Positions 9,249 through 18,604 are shown, counted from the first letter of the stretch. The stretch: DNA of 64,000 nt from Verrucomicrobiota bacterium (GCA_023428905.1 JAEYWP010000004.1:434001-498000), one strand, 5' to 3'. The notes: generated by a model from the sequence alone, not told the origin. A program made the numbers and translations.

Positions 9249-9274
9249 ACTTACCAAAGTAAGTAATTTATACT
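9249..9274 (+). promoter_or_regulatory. Candidate cysI promoter with overlapping palindromic operator
   Basis: In an AT-rich gap before cysI a perfect inverted repeat ACTTAC-CAAA-GTAAGT lies at 9249-9264. A good -10-like TATACT follows at 9269-9274. The palindrome would fall between the -35 and -10 positions, where a repressor could block polymerase. No -35 element with a strong match is visible, and the binding protein is unknown. Confidence 0.4.
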
Positions 9275-9312
9275 TGCGAGGGTGCTCTCCGGGAGGCAGC
9301 TTACTTGCTTTC

Positions 9313-11043
9313 ATGAGCTCTGTACCCGTGGCGACCACCAAGCCCCTCGTTGCTAACGAAGGCCTCAAAGCGGCCTCGAATTTCCTGCGTGGCACGATCG
9401 CGCAGGATTTGGCGGACACGTCCACCGGCGCCATTTCCGAGGAGAATTCCCAGCTCACCAAGTTTCATGGCCTTTACCTGCAGGACGACCGCGACCTGCG
9501 AAAAGAAAGGGCCAAGCTGAAGCAGGAGAAGGCCTATTCCTTCATGCTGCGCGTGCGTCTGCCGGGTGGCCGGTGCACGCCTCAGCAGTACCTCATGCTC
9601 GACCGCTTGGCGGATGAGTGTGCGAATGGCAGCCTTCGGCTGACCACGCGCCAGACGTTCCAGTTTCACGGAGTCGTGAAGGGGCATCTCAAGCCGCTGG
9701 TGCGGGGCATGCACGCAGTCCTGTTGGATTCGATCGCTGCCTGCGGCGACGTGAACCGCAATGTCATGGCGCCCTGCAACCCGGAGCGGTCTCCGGTGCA
9801 CCATCAGATTTACGAGCTGGCCAAGGGCTGGAGCGATTACGCCCTGCCGAAGACCCGCGCGTACCACGAGATCTGGATCAACGATGAACTGGTCGCCGGC
9901 GGCGAACCGGAAGTGGAGCCGATGTATGGCGCGACCTACCTTCCCCGCAAATTCAAGACCGGCTTCGCGGTCCCGCCGTCGAACGACGTCGACATCTTTT
10001 CCCAGGACCTGGGATTCATCGCCATCATCGAGAACGACAAGCTCCTTGGCTTTAATGTCTGCGTCGGCGGTGGCATGGGCATGAGCCATGGCAATGCGGA
10101 GACCTTTCCGCGGCTGGCCGACGTGATTGGCTTCATCACCCCGGACAAGGTGAACGCGGTGGGGCATGCCGTGATCACGACCCAGCGTGACTTTGGTGAC
10201 CGCACCAACCGCCGTCACGCGCGTCTCAAATACACCATCGAGGACCGCGGGATCGCCTGGTTCAAAGCCGAGGTCGAGAACCGCCTGGGCTTCACGTTCG
10301 AGCCGGCCCGCCCCTTTGAATTTACGACCATCGCCGACGACTATGGCTGGCATAAGGCCGCGGACGGCAGCTGGTATTGCATGCTCTTCATCCTGTCCGG
10401 CCGCATCAAGGACATGGATGGCTGGGCCATGCGCACCGCCTTGCGTGAAATCGCCAAGGTCCACCAGGGCGACTTCCGCCTGACCCCCTCCCAGAACCTG
10501 AGCATTTCCGGGGTGCCGGAAGACCAGAAGCCGGTGATCGAGGGCATCCTCGCCAAATACGGCCTGGGTGAAACGCATCTCCAGTCGGGCCTGCGTTTGA
10601 ACGCGCTTTCCTGCGTGGCCCTGCCCACCTGCGGTCTCGCCCTGGCCGAGAGCGAGCGCGCTCTTCCCGGGCTGTTGGAAAAGCTCGAGACCGTGATCGA
10701 AGAGGCGGGGCTGCGGCACGATGCCATCAGCATCCGCGTGACCGGCTGCCCCAATGGCTGCGCGCGCCCTTTCCTCGCGGAGATCGGCCTGGTCGGAAGA
10801 GCACCCAACAAATACGCCTTGTACTTGGGGGCCAAATACGATGGCACCCGCCTGAACCGCCTGTTCGTGCCCTCCATCAGCCTCGAGGATACAGTCACCC
10901 TCCTGACGCCGATCATCCGCCGTTTTGCGGTGGAACGTCAGCCCGGCGAGCGTTTCGGCGACTTCTGCCTGCGCACCGTGCTGGCCGAGCAGGCCCCCGC
11001 CGCCCCCGCCGCTCCGGTGGCGACGGCCCCGGTCGGCGCCTAG
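9313..11043 (+). CDS. cysI: Assimilatory sulfite reductase hemoprotein (CysI type)
   Basis: A 576-residue siroheme/4Fe-4S protein that reduces sulfite to sulfide with six electrons for cysteine synthesis. The start at 9313 (MSSVPVATT) is preferred over an upstream in-frame start that would add a non-conserved leader. The cluster ligands are in the canonical C-x5-C and C-x3-C pairs, at residues 434/440 and 479/483, the same numbering as I recall for E. coli CysI. Siroheme-binding blocks are also present (LRLTTRQTFQFHGV, CGDVNRNVMAPC). No cysJ flavoprotein gene is nearby, so electrons may come from ferredoxin or from a reductase encoded elsewhere. The stop codon overlaps the stop of the convergent kinase gene by four bases. 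Confidence 0.92.
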   Translation: MSSVPVATTKPLVANEGLKAASNFLRGTIAQDLADTSTGAISEENSQLTKFHGLYLQDDRDLRKERAKLKQEKAYSFMLRVRLPGGRCTPQQYLMLDRLADECANGSLRLTTRQTFQFHGVVKGHLKPLVRGMHAVLLDSIAACGDVNRNVMAPCNPERSPVHHQIYELAKGWSDYALPKTRAYHEIWINDELVAGGEPEVEPMYGATYLPRKFKTGFAVPPSNDVDIFSQDLGFIAIIENDKLLGFNVCVGGGMGMSHGNAETFPRLADVIGFITPDKVNAVGHAVITTQRDFGDRTNRRHARLKYTIEDRGIAWFKAEVENRLGFTFEPARPFEFTTIADDYGWHKAADGSWYCMLFILSGRIKDMDGWAMRTALREIAKVHQGDFRLTPSQNLSISGVPEDQKPVIEGILAKYGLGETHLQSGLRLNALSCVALPTCGLALAESERALPGLLEKLETVIEEAGLRHDAISIRVTGCPNGCARPFLAEIGLVGRAPNKYALYLGAKYDGTRLNRLFVPSISLEDTVTLLTPIIRRFAVERQPGERFGDFCLRTVLAEQAPAAPAAPVATAPVGA

Positions 11044-12827
11044 CCTCCAGAGGCGCCGCCCATCACCAGGGCGGCGATCTTCTCGCGCAGGGCGTCCATG
11101 CTGAAGGGCTTCTGGAGGAAGCCGTGCAGCTTGAGTCCCTGAAAGCGTTTGGTGGCCTCAGCCCCGTCAAAGCCGCTCATGAGCAGCGCGCGGACATGCG
11201 GCTGCAGGGCGCGCAAGGCCTGGAGAGTGGCGACGCCATCCATCTCCGGCATGGTGAGGTCGAGCAGGACGCCGTCCACGGCGGGTGATTTTTCAAACAG
11301 CTCGACCGCCTGGCGGCCGTTGGCCGCAAGGAGCACCGCGTAACCCGCGCGCCGCAACATGCCGGCCGCGGTATCGCGTACCGCCGCCTCGTCATCGACC
11401 ACCAGGATGGTGGCGCTCAGGGCGGGAGAAGGGTGGGACGCGGGAGGGATTGTGGCAGCGGAAGGTGGCGCCGGCGACTCCACGGTGGATTCAGGAAGAA
11501 ACGCGCGGAAGACCGACCCTTTGCCGACGTCCGACTGCAGGTCCAGTGCGCCGCCACGGGAGCGGAGGATGCCGAGCACGGCACACAATCCCAGGCCGCG
11601 GCCGGTAAACTTGGTGGTGAAAAAGGGATCGAAGATACGCCTCAGGGTCTCGGGGCCCATGCCGCACCCCGTGTCCGCAACCTCGATACAGACAAAGGAT
11701 CCGGCGGCGGCGTCACAGGGATGGGCAAAACGGCTGATCTCCGCGGCCTGCAAGTGCTGCGTCCGGGTGGTGAGCGACACCTGCCGAACCGGGCCCGACA
11801 GGGCTTCCGCCGCATTGATCACCAGGTTCATCACCACCTGCCTGAGTCGGGCGGGGTCTGCCTGCACCCGCGGCAGGTCAGGGCTGAGGTGGACCGTCAG
11901 GGTGGCATCGCGGGGCACGGAGGCGTGCAGGAGTTCGAGCGTTTCCTGCACCAGGCCATTCACGTCGATCGTTCGCACCACCATCTGACCCTTGCCGGCG
12001 TACGCCAGCATCTGCTCGCACAACTCGGCGGCGCGCAGCGCGCTTTTTTCAATTTGCGCGAGGTAGCGGTGGAGCGAGGGCTGGGGCGGGCATTCCATGC
12101 GCGCCAGGGATGCGCTGCCGAGGACGCCGGTGAGGATGTTGTTGAAATCGTGGGCGATCCCGCCGGCGAGAACACCGAGACTCTCGAGTCGCTGGGTCTC
12201 CTCCATCTTCCGCTCCAGCTGGCGCCGCTGCTCGTCCAGCTGCGCCCGCTCCTCGCCCTCGCGCCTGAGACGGTCGAGGGCGATGACCAGGTCGTTGGTG
12301 CGCGCCTGGACCCGCTGCTCCAAACCGGCAAGCTGCGCCTTCGTCTGCTGGATCAGCGTCCACTTCGCGGTCAGGGCGTGGGCCAGCTGCAGCACCTCCA
12401 CGTTGTCGAAAGGTTTGCGCAGGATCACCCACTGGTGGGGATGGCGCAGCTGTGAAGTCATATCGCCCCACGAGTGATCCGCGTAGGCTGTGCAGATCAC
12501 AACCTGCACGTCGGGATCGATTTCCCACAGCCGGGCTGCGGTCGTTACTCCATCAATACCCGGCGGCATCCGCACGTCGATGAAGGCGAGGGCGAAGGGC
12601 CGACCTGCGGCGAGGGCCTGTTCCGCCAGGGCGAGCGCATCCGTGCCTTGATGGGCGGAGGTCAGTTCAAACTGCGGAATGGACTCGGGCGCGCGGTCGA
12701 ACAGCACTGCCTCCGCCTCCTCCATCACCCGATCCGGAGCGGGCCTGACCAGGATTTTGCGGAAGTCTTCGTGGATGGCGCGGTTGTCATCCACGATCAG
12801 CACGCGGTTGTTGTGCAGGGTCATCAT
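11040..12827 (-). CDS. Soluble hybrid histidine kinase, REC-HisKA-HATPase-REC
   Basis: A 595-residue cytoplasmic hybrid kinase. Domains in order are: an N-terminal receiver (residues about 5-155, phosphoacceptor D84 in FIDVRMPPG); a coiled-coil linker; a dimerisation/phosphotransfer helix with H226 in GGIAHDFNN; an ATPase domain (N-box VVMNLVINAAEAL, G-boxes DTGCGMG and GRGLGLCAVLG); and a C-terminal receiver (LLDLTMPEMDG). The H-box is of the NtrB-like HDFNN type. The N-terminal receiver has an extra segment of about 30 residues between its first helix and the region before the phospho-Asp, shared with the kinase encoded at 14040-16217. The chosen ATG follows a GGAGG-rich stretch. There are no membrane helices and no separate input domain. 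Confidence 0.88.
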   Translation of the reverse strand: MMTLHNNRVLIVDDNRAIHEDFRKILVRPAPDRVMEEAEAVLFDRAPESIPQFELTSAHQGTDALALAEQALAAGRPFALAFIDVRMPPGIDGVTTAARLWEIDPDVQVVICTAYADHSWGDMTSQLRHPHQWVILRKPFDNVEVLQLAHALTAKWTLIQQTKAQLAGLEQRVQARTNDLVIALDRLRREGEERAQLDEQRRQLERKMEETQRLESLGVLAGGIAHDFNNILTGVLGSASLARMECPPQPSLHRYLAQIEKSALRAAELCEQMLAYAGKGQMVVRTIDVNGLVQETLELLHASVPRDATLTVHLSPDLPRVQADPARLRQVVMNLVINAAEALSGPVRQVSLTTRTQHLQAAEISRFAHPCDAAAGSFVCIEVADTGCGMGPETLRRIFDPFFTTKFTGRGLGLCAVLGILRSRGGALDLQSDVGKGSVFRAFLPESTVESPAPPSAATIPPASHPSPALSATILVVDDEAAVRDTAAGMLRRAGYAVLLAANGRQAVELFEKSPAVDGVLLDLTMPEMDGVATLQALRALQPHVRALLMSGFDGAEATKRFQGLKLHGFLQKPFSMDALREKIAALVMGGASGG

Positions 12828-13005
12828 CCCGTCCCTCCTCCTTGAGGGAGGTCGGGGCGACCTGTCTGAGCCTCTCCCGGCCGAGCGCACGTCTTCACGA
12901 CGACAAACATTGCGAAGGCGTGGGAGAAGTCAGCCATTTACATCAGCACCATCGGCACGGCCACGCCGGCCTTGATGGCTAACTCTCTGCCGGGAAGCCG
13001 GGAGT

Positions 13006-14043
13006 TTACCCCTGGCGGCTGCGCTCCGGACCGTGGGCCGGGGCGCTGAGGTCGAAATCCGGCAGGGTGGCGCGTCCCGGTGTGGGCAGGGCGTCCTTCC
13101 AGACGGGAAGCGTTAAGGTGAAGGTCGCGCCCCGTCCCGGACCGTCGCTGTAGGCAGACAGGGCGCCGCCCATCTGACGCGCGGCGACAGCACTGGAATG
13201 CAGTCCGAAGCCGTGTCCGTCCGCCCGCGTGGTGAAACCATGGGAAAAGATGCGCGTGAGATTTTCGGCCGGGATTCCGATGCCATTGTCGGCGACTTGG
13301 ATCACGACGCTTCCGTCCGGACCGGCCTCACTGCGCACCACCAGGCGACGCTGGGAGGGCTCCTTGCAGTCCATCGCCTTTTTCGCGTTGCTCACGAGAT
13401 TGACGAGGATCTGCAGCACCTTGTGCCGCTCGGCGCGGGCGGGAGGGCAGGGGCCAAATTCCCGTACCACCTGGACGTTGTGTCGCACCAGCGCTGTCGT
13501 GCTCAGTTTGAGCGCATCCTCGATTGTATCCGGAGCCTGGAGGGGTTCCACGATGCCGGAGACGGAGGCATAACTCTGCTGCATCCAGATGATATCCTTC
13601 ACGTGGCCGACGCTTTTCAGAAGCGTGGTGAGCTCGGTCATGCTCTCCTGCCGTTCCTTTTCCAAGGTAACCGCGAGGTTTTCGATGAATGCGGTGAGCT
13701 TCGCGGCGCGAGGATCGGTGGAAAAAAATCCCGGGAGGTCGCCCGCGTGCTCTTTCAGCAGGGCACTGACCCGCCCGAGACTGCCGATCTTCGAATCGCG
13801 CAGACGGTCGACCAGCAGGTTGGCGGTGACATTGATGCTGGTGAGGACGTTTCCAACGTTGTGAAGCACGCCGGTGGCCACCTCGGCCATGCCGGCCTGT
13901 CGGGAGGCCTCGGTCAGCTGGAGCGACATCTGTTCCAACGCGTGCTGCGTCTCCTGGAGCTGCCGCAGAACGGCCCCGGCGTCCGCGGGTGCGGACGCGG
14001 GAATAGAGGAGGCGCCGGAGGCGGGAACGTCGGAGCTGCTCAT
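13006..14043 (-). CDS. Soluble histidine kinase without sensor domain
   Basis: A 345-residue kinase. A Ser/Ala/Pro-rich start leads into a short coiled coil, then the H-box GVLHNVGNVLTSINV with H61 as the likely phosphorylated residue. A long helical hairpin follows, then the ATPase domain (N-box ILVNLVSNAKKAM, G1 VADNGIGIP, G2 GHGFGLH). The HNxGNxL form of the H-box is a distinct subtype of HisKA. The start codon overlaps the stop of the upstream hybrid kinase (14040-14043, ATGA), so the two are very likely cotranscribed and translationally coupled. With no receiver or sensor of its own, it probably works with the hybrid kinase as one phosphorelay. Confidence 0.85.
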   Translation of the reverse strand: MSSSDVPASGASSIPASAPADAGAVLRQLQETQHALEQMSLQLTEASRQAGMAEVATGVLHNVGNVLTSINVTANLLVDRLRDSKIGSLGRVSALLKEHAGDLPGFFSTDPRAAKLTAFIENLAVTLEKERQESMTELTTLLKSVGHVKDIIWMQQSYASVSGIVEPLQAPDTIEDALKLSTTALVRHNVQVVREFGPCPPARAERHKVLQILVNLVSNAKKAMDCKEPSQRRLVVRSEAGPDGSVVIQVADNGIGIPAENLTRIFSHGFTTRADGHGFGLHSSAVAARQMGGALSAYSDGPGRGATFTLTLPVWKDALPTPGRATLPDFDLSAPAHGPERSRQG

Positions 14044-16217
14044 GGGGTGGACGGCGGTTGTCGCTGGACGGCGATCAGCTCAAGGTTGCGCATCAGCACC
14101 TCGCGTATGGCTGCGATGGTGACGGGCTTCGAGAGGTAGTCGTCCATGCCCGAGCGCAGGAGTCGCTCGCGCTCGGTCGGCAGCGCGTTCGCGGTCAGGG
14201 CGACGATGCGGAGGTGGGCGGGGAAGTTGGGTTCGCCGGCGGACTGGTTGCGGCGGATGACGCGGGTGGCTTCCACCCCGTCGAGCACCGGCATCTGCTC
14301 ATCCATGAAGATCAGGTCGTAACTCTGGCGGCGGAGGGCGTCGATTGCCTCCTGGCCATTGTTGGCAAAGTCGGCGCGGTAGCCGAGGCGCTGAAGCTGA
14401 TGTCCGGTGACGGACTGGTTGATGGCGTTGTCGTCCACCACCAGGATGCGCACGTGGGTTCCGATCGCCGGTGCGGGCGCCGCGGCCCGCGGGCCGACCG
14501 GCTCGGCGGCGCGCGTCGTCATCGCGACACCGATTGCCTGGAAGAGGGTGGCAGGCTTGATCGGTTTGAGGATGCAGCCCGCCAGCTGGAAACTCTTCAT
14601 CTGCTCGGGCGTGAGTTTGTCCCCGAGCGAGGTGACGAGGATCATCTTCGGCTGCGGAAGATCTGCATGGGCGCGGATCGCCTTGGCCAGCGCGAGGCCA
14701 TCGACCTCGGGCATGTGGTAATCCAGCAGCACCAGGTCGTAGGGCGCCCCTTCGAGCGCAGCATGTCGCAACGCGGCAAGAGCCGCCGGGGCGCTGCTAA
14801 CAGTCTCGTTGGAGATGTTCCGGTAGTTGAGCTGGTGGCGCATCACCTTCCGGTTCGTGTCGTTGTCGTCGACCACGAGGGCGCGCCGGACGGCCACGGT
14901 GAAGGGCGCAGCACTCTGCGCGTCCGTGGTTGGGCGGGTAAACTGCGCCTTGAAAAAGAAGGTGCTGCCTTTGCCCGCCTCACTGCGCAGGCCGATCTCT
15001 CCGCCCATCATCTCCACCAGGCGTTTGCAGATCGCGAGTCCGAGGCCCGTGCCGCCGTACTTGCGGCTGGTCGAACTGTCGCCCTGGGTGAAAGGCTGGA
15101 AAAGCATCTCCTGGATCGCCGGTGGAATGCCGATGCCGGTATCGCTGACCTCAAATTGCAGGATGCAGGCCGACTCCGTCAGGCGATCGAGAGAGATGTG
15201 CAGGAAAACTTCCCCGTGATCGGTGAACTTCACCGCATTACCCAGCAGATTGAACAGCACCTGCCGCAGGCGGGTGGGGTCCCCGTGGAGTCGGGTGGGC
15301 ACATCTGCCTCGATCAGGAAGGCGAGTTCGAGCTTCTTGGTCGCCGCCGGTTGGGCCTGCAGGTCGAGGGCGGCGTTGACCACTTCATTGAGGGAGAAAT
15401 CCTGTGTCTCGAGGGTGACCTTGCCGGCCTCGATCTTCGAAAAGTCCAGGATCTCATTCACCACCGTCAGGAGCGCTTCTCCACTGTTCTGCAGGGTCTG
15501 GACAAAATCCCGCTGCAGGTGGGTCAGCTCCGTCTGCATCAAAAGGTCAGCCATGCCGATGATACCGTTCAACGGCGTGCGCACCTCATGGCTCATGTTC
15601 GCGAGGAACATGCTTTTGGCATGATTGGCGGCCTCGGCGGCGTCCTTCGACTTGAGCAGCTCGGCGGTGCGCTGGGCGACGGTCTCCTCGAGATCGCGGA
15701 GCCGGGCACGATTGAGGGCCATCAGGTGCCACTTCTGCGTCAGGGTGGCGGTGAGTTGGCGAACCTCGATGTTGTCGAAGGGCTTTTTGAGGATGAGCAG
15801 GCGGTCGCTGGTTCCGAGGCGCCCCATCATCTCCTCCCACGAATAATCAGAGTATGCGGTGCAGATTACGGCCTGCAGGTCGGGATCGATCGCCCAGATC
15901 TGCTCCAGGGTCTCGATGCCGTCCATGCCCGGAGGCATACGCACGTCGACAAAGGCCATGGCGTAGGGGCGGCCGCTGGCAAGCGCTTCCTTGATCTTCT
16001 CCACGCCGTCAGCCCCCTGAAACGCAGAGTCCAGCTCGTAAGTGTCGGGAGTGAATTTCGGTGCCGTCTGCTCGCCGAAGAGTTCCGACTCCAACGCATC
16101 GAGACCCTGCTGGGCGCCGTCCCGCGCGCGGAGGATCTTCGCAAAGTCCTCATGGATCGCGTGGTTATCGTCGATGATGAGGATGCGACGATTTTTTTCG
16201 CTGGTCGGCGCTGACAT
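14040..16217 (-). CDS. Hybrid histidine kinase, REC-HisKA-HATPase-REC-REC
   Basis: A 725-residue soluble kinase. It starts with a receiver carrying an insertion (phospho-Asp D91 in FVDVRMPPG), followed by a helix and the H-box MSHEVRTPLNG with H210. The ATPase domain is complete (LFNLLGNAVKF, DTGIGIPP, GGTGLGLAICKRL). Two further receivers follow, with acceptor Asp in LLDYHMPEVDG and IFMDEQMPVLDG. It is the first gene of a tightly packed minus-strand pair with the kinase at 13006. Its N-terminal receiver is paralogous to that of the kinase at 11040. The receiver before the kinase suggests that an upstream partner tunes its activity. The output of the relay is not encoded here. Confidence 0.9.
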   Translation of the reverse strand: MSAPTSEKNRRILIIDDNHAIHEDFAKILRARDGAQQGLDALESELFGEQTAPKFTPDTYELDSAFQGADGVEKIKEALASGRPYAMAFVDVRMPPGMDGIETLEQIWAIDPDLQAVICTAYSDYSWEEMMGRLGTSDRLLILKKPFDNIEVRQLTATLTQKWHLMALNRARLRDLEETVAQRTAELLKSKDAAEAANHAKSMFLANMSHEVRTPLNGIIGMADLLMQTELTHLQRDFVQTLQNSGEALLTVVNEILDFSKIEAGKVTLETQDFSLNEVVNAALDLQAQPAATKKLELAFLIEADVPTRLHGDPTRLRQVLFNLLGNAVKFTDHGEVFLHISLDRLTESACILQFEVSDTGIGIPPAIQEMLFQPFTQGDSSTSRKYGGTGLGLAICKRLVEMMGGEIGLRSEAGKGSTFFFKAQFTRPTTDAQSAAPFTVAVRRALVVDDNDTNRKVMRHQLNYRNISNETVSSAPAALAALRHAALEGAPYDLVLLDYHMPEVDGLALAKAIRAHADLPQPKMILVTSLGDKLTPEQMKSFQLAGCILKPIKPATLFQAIGVAMTTRAAEPVGPRAAAPAPAIGTHVRILVVDDNAINQSVTGHQLQRLGYRADFANNGQEAIDALRRQSYDLIFMDEQMPVLDGVEATRVIRRNQSAGEPNFPAHLRIVALTANALPTERERLLRSGMDDYLSKPVTIAAIREVLMRNLELIAVQRQPPSTP

Positions 16218-16387
16218 GGAAGGGGTGGGGAAATCGACGACAAACCCGGGACGGCGAAGGGAAGCCGCTCCGGGTGAAAGGCGACGATAGAGACGAGGAG
16301 TGGGTCAAAGATCGACCCAATATCACCCAGCTTGAGGAGAAATATGCCCGCTCCCTCGGGGACCCACCCCAGGGGGTCGAACGCGCC

Positions 16388-17482
16388 TCAGACCGTAACG
16401 CTGGCCAGCCCTGCCTCGGAAAGCGGAGGATGTCCGGCCTCGGCGGCGAGTTCGTTGAAGGCATCCACCTCCGCTTTGGAGAAGAGGAGCCCGCCCGCCG
16501 CCGCCGTCTTGCGCGCCCATTCGGCCTCCAACTGGCCCGGAAGCATCGAGCGTTCATTGCCGTGGCCGAGGATGTCCTCGATCACGGCCTTCACGTTGGC
16601 GGACTGGTTGCGACCTTTGGCGAACGCCCCGCTGCTGATCGCGTCGGGATGGATCACCTGGAAAAAGAAGGCGCAGGTGTGTTTGTCCCCGTCGTCGGCC
16701 CAGCGGTTGCGCAGGGTGGGGGTGGAACCGCCGATAAAGGCGGCCACGATCTCATTGATCAGGGAGAGCCCGTAGCCCTTGTGTGCGCCGAAAGGCAGGA
16801 GGGAAACGGCGAGATTCGGGTCGGTGGTGGGGTTGCCATCCTTGTCGACGGCGGCCAGCGGCGGCAGCGCCTTGCCTTCGCGCTTGAGCTGCTGCACGCG
16901 GCCCATCGCCACCACGGAGGTGGCCCAGTCGACCACCACCGGGTAACCGATCGCTTCGGTGGTGGGGAAACCCCAGGAATGCGGATTGGTGCCCAGGGTG
17001 GGAAACTTGCCCCCAAAGGGGACCACCTCGGCGAGTGCGGCCGTGCAGTTGGTATAGGCGATGTAGCCCTTTTTAGCCGCATCCATCACATAACCGCCGC
17101 CCCAGAGATAGTGGAAGGCGTTGTCGACTGACACCGTGCCAACGCCGTATTCGTCCGCCAGTTTCATCGCCATCTCCATTGCCCGGTAGGCGGTGGACTG
17201 GCCGAGCTTGCGATTGGCGTTCCAGATGCGGGTGGCGGCAAAACGCGAGGGACGCTCCTCGATCTGCGCTCCCGGGACGCACCCCTGGGATCCGCTGCCG
17301 AAGAGGTGGTCGAGGTGCAGGGCCTTGATCCCGTTGTGGGTGCGAATGCCGTGGCGCGAGGCCTCCGCGCAAAACCGCGCCCCCTCCGCCGCCTCATCCG
17401 GCAGGTAACCACGGTGTCGGTACGCGGCTTCGATCAGCGCGTTGTGCTTGGCCTCGGGGACAACAAGATAGGTTTCAGGCAT
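16388..17482 (-). CDS. Ldh family NAD(P)-dependent 2-hydroxyacid oxidoreductase
   Basis: A 364-residue member of the Ldh_2 (malate/L-lactate/sulfolactate dehydrogenase, YlbC/ComC-like) fold, which is unrelated to classical malate dehydrogenase. Visible family blocks are HGIRTHNGIKALHLDHL near residue 50, NAFHYLWGGGYVMDAA, TNCTAALAEVVPFGG and LGTNPHSWGFP in the nucleotide-binding part, and PFGAHKGYGLSLINEIVA. The reaction is reversible oxidation of an (S)- or (R)-2-hydroxyacid to the 2-oxoacid. Which acid cannot be read from sequence alone. It lies next to, and in the same direction as, a D-2-hydroxyacid dehydrogenase gene, separated by a repeat-rich 168-base gap. Confidence 0.82.
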   Translation of the reverse strand: MPETYLVVPEAKHNALIEAAYRHRGYLPDEAAEGARFCAEASRHGIRTHNGIKALHLDHLFGSGSQGCVPGAQIEERPSRFAATRIWNANRKLGQSTAYRAMEMAMKLADEYGVGTVSVDNAFHYLWGGGYVMDAAKKGYIAYTNCTAALAEVVPFGGKFPTLGTNPHSWGFPTTEAIGYPVVVDWATSVVAMGRVQQLKREGKALPPLAAVDKDGNPTTDPNLAVSLLPFGAHKGYGLSLINEIVAAFIGGSTPTLRNRWADDGDKHTCAFFFQVIHPDAISSGAFAKGRNQSANVKAVIEDILGHGNERSMLPGQLEAEWARKTAAAGGLLFSKAEVDAFNELAAEAGHPPLSEAGLASVTV

Positions 17483-17506
17483 GGGAAGGGCCGGGCCGTT
17501 GGCCCG

Positions 17507-17652
17507 GAATGACGAAGGATGAAGGACGAATGACGACGGGGGGAGTCACCAATGACCAATGACCAGTGACCCGTGGGGCCAGCGGCTCAACTTACTCCTG
17601 AGCCGCCGGTGGGATTTACCAGCCAAGAATCATAAATCAAAAATCATAACTC
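17507..17652. repeat. Cluster of degenerate heptamer repeats, three sequence classes
   Basis: Almost the whole gap between the Ldh gene and the hydroxyacid dehydrogenase is built from 7-base units. Positions 17507-17541 hold five units near GAATGAC/GAAGGAC. Positions 17545-17572 hold four units near ATGACCA. Positions 17625-17652 hold four units near ATAAATC. The last run overlaps the stop codon of the dehydrogenase gene by two bases. Units vary by one or two bases but keep the phase. Confidence 0.6.
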
Positions 17653-18604
17653 ACACGGCTCTCGCCACCGGGGGTTTGCCGGCAAGGAAGAGCGTGAGGT
17701 TTTCGACGGCGCAGCTGGCCTGGCGCTGCACGCTTTCGTGGGTGCGCGAGCCGATGTGGGGGGTGATGATGGCGTTGGGCAGGCCGAGCAGGGGGTGGTC
17801 TGCGGGGGGCGGTTCCTGATCGAGGACGTCGGCGGCGTAGGCGTGCAGGTGCCCCGACTTGAGGGCCTCAACCAGGGCTGACAGCTCGACGATCTCGCCG
17901 CGGGCGCAGTTGACGATCACCGCGCCCTTGCGCATCCGGCCGATGTTTCCCGTGTTGATCAGATGGCGCGTCTCGGGGGTTAACTTGGTGTGCAGCGAGA
18001 TGAAATCGGCGTCCCGCAGTACGTCTTCGAAACTCTGATACCGGGTCACGTCGTACCAGCGGGCGAAATCCTCGTCCCAATAGTTGCCGTAGCCGATCAC
18101 CCGCAGGCCGAAGGCCTTGGCGCGCACCGCCACTTCCTTGCCGATCCGGCCGAAGCCCACGATCGCAAGGGTCTTGCCGCAGATTTCGCTTCCCGTGATG
18201 CGCTTCCACTGGCCCTTCGCGGTGTGATTGGCCTCGACCACCAGGTTGCGGACGGCGGCGAGGAGCAGGGCGAAGGTGTGTTCCGCCACCGTGGTGTGAT
18301 TCACGCCCGGGGTGAAAAGGACCGGCACCTTCAGGTCGCCCGCCGCCTTCAGGTCGATCTTGTCGAGCCCGATCCCGTATTTGCTGATCACCTTCAACCG
18401 CGGGAGCGACTTCTGGATCACCGCGCGGGTCATAGCATCGTCGCCGCACAAATACGCGTCGAACTCGCCGGCCAGTTCCAGCATGCGGGCCTCGCTGAGC
18501 GGCCCGCGTTCGCGGACGATGTCAAAGCCTGCCTTGGCGAGCAGGTCGTGGTGCACGCCGGGCGTGTCCTGGAAGGACGTGGTGGTGAGGAGGACGCGGG
18601 TCAT
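17651..18604 (-). CDS. D-2-hydroxyacid dehydrogenase (phosphoglycerate dehydrogenase-like)
   Basis: A 317-residue member of the D-isomer-specific 2-hydroxyacid dehydrogenases. It has the catalytic-domain block VISKYGIGLDKIDL, the substrate-loop block TPGVNHTTVAEHTFALLL, the Rossmann motif LAIVGFGRIGKEVA, the catalytic Arg region NCARGEIV, and the Glu/His catalytic blocks DVLDQEPP and ITPHIGSRT. The protein lacks the C-terminal ACT domain of serine-pathway SerA, so a role on another 2-hydroxyacid is at least as likely as 3-phosphoglycerate oxidation. It is divergent from the GlcD-type flavoprotein gene at 18773; the 168-base gap between them probably holds both promoters, but I see no clear elements. 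Confidence 0.82.
   Translation of the reverse strand: MTRVLLTTTSFQDTPGVHHDLLAKAGFDIVRERGPLSEARMLELAGEFDAYLCGDDAMTRAVIQKSLPRLKVISKYGIGLDKIDLKAAGDLKVPVLFTPGVNHTTVAEHTFALLLAAVRNLVVEANHTAKGQWKRITGSEICGKTLAIVGFGRIGKEVAVRAKAFGLRVIGYGNYWDEDFARWYDVTRYQSFEDVLRDADFISLHTKLTPETRHLINTGNIGRMRKGAVIVNCARGEIVELSALVEALKSGHLHAYAADVLDQEPPPADHPLLGLPNAIITPHIGSRTHESVQRQASCAVENLTLFLAGKPPVARAV

Noticed and set aside
9219..9312. Riboswitch upstream of cysI
   Set aside because: The leader is short and shows only the promoter palindrome. No SAM-, SAH- or other riboswitch core can be built from it.
14058..16214. A 718-codon open frame antisense to the hybrid kinase; also 3443-4891 (+), 9301-10719 (-), 46868-48733 (-), 57888-59561 (+)
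   Set aside because: High GC at third codon positions leaves long open frames opposite real genes. These products are His/Arg/Gln-rich without domains, while the opposite strand encodes clear families.
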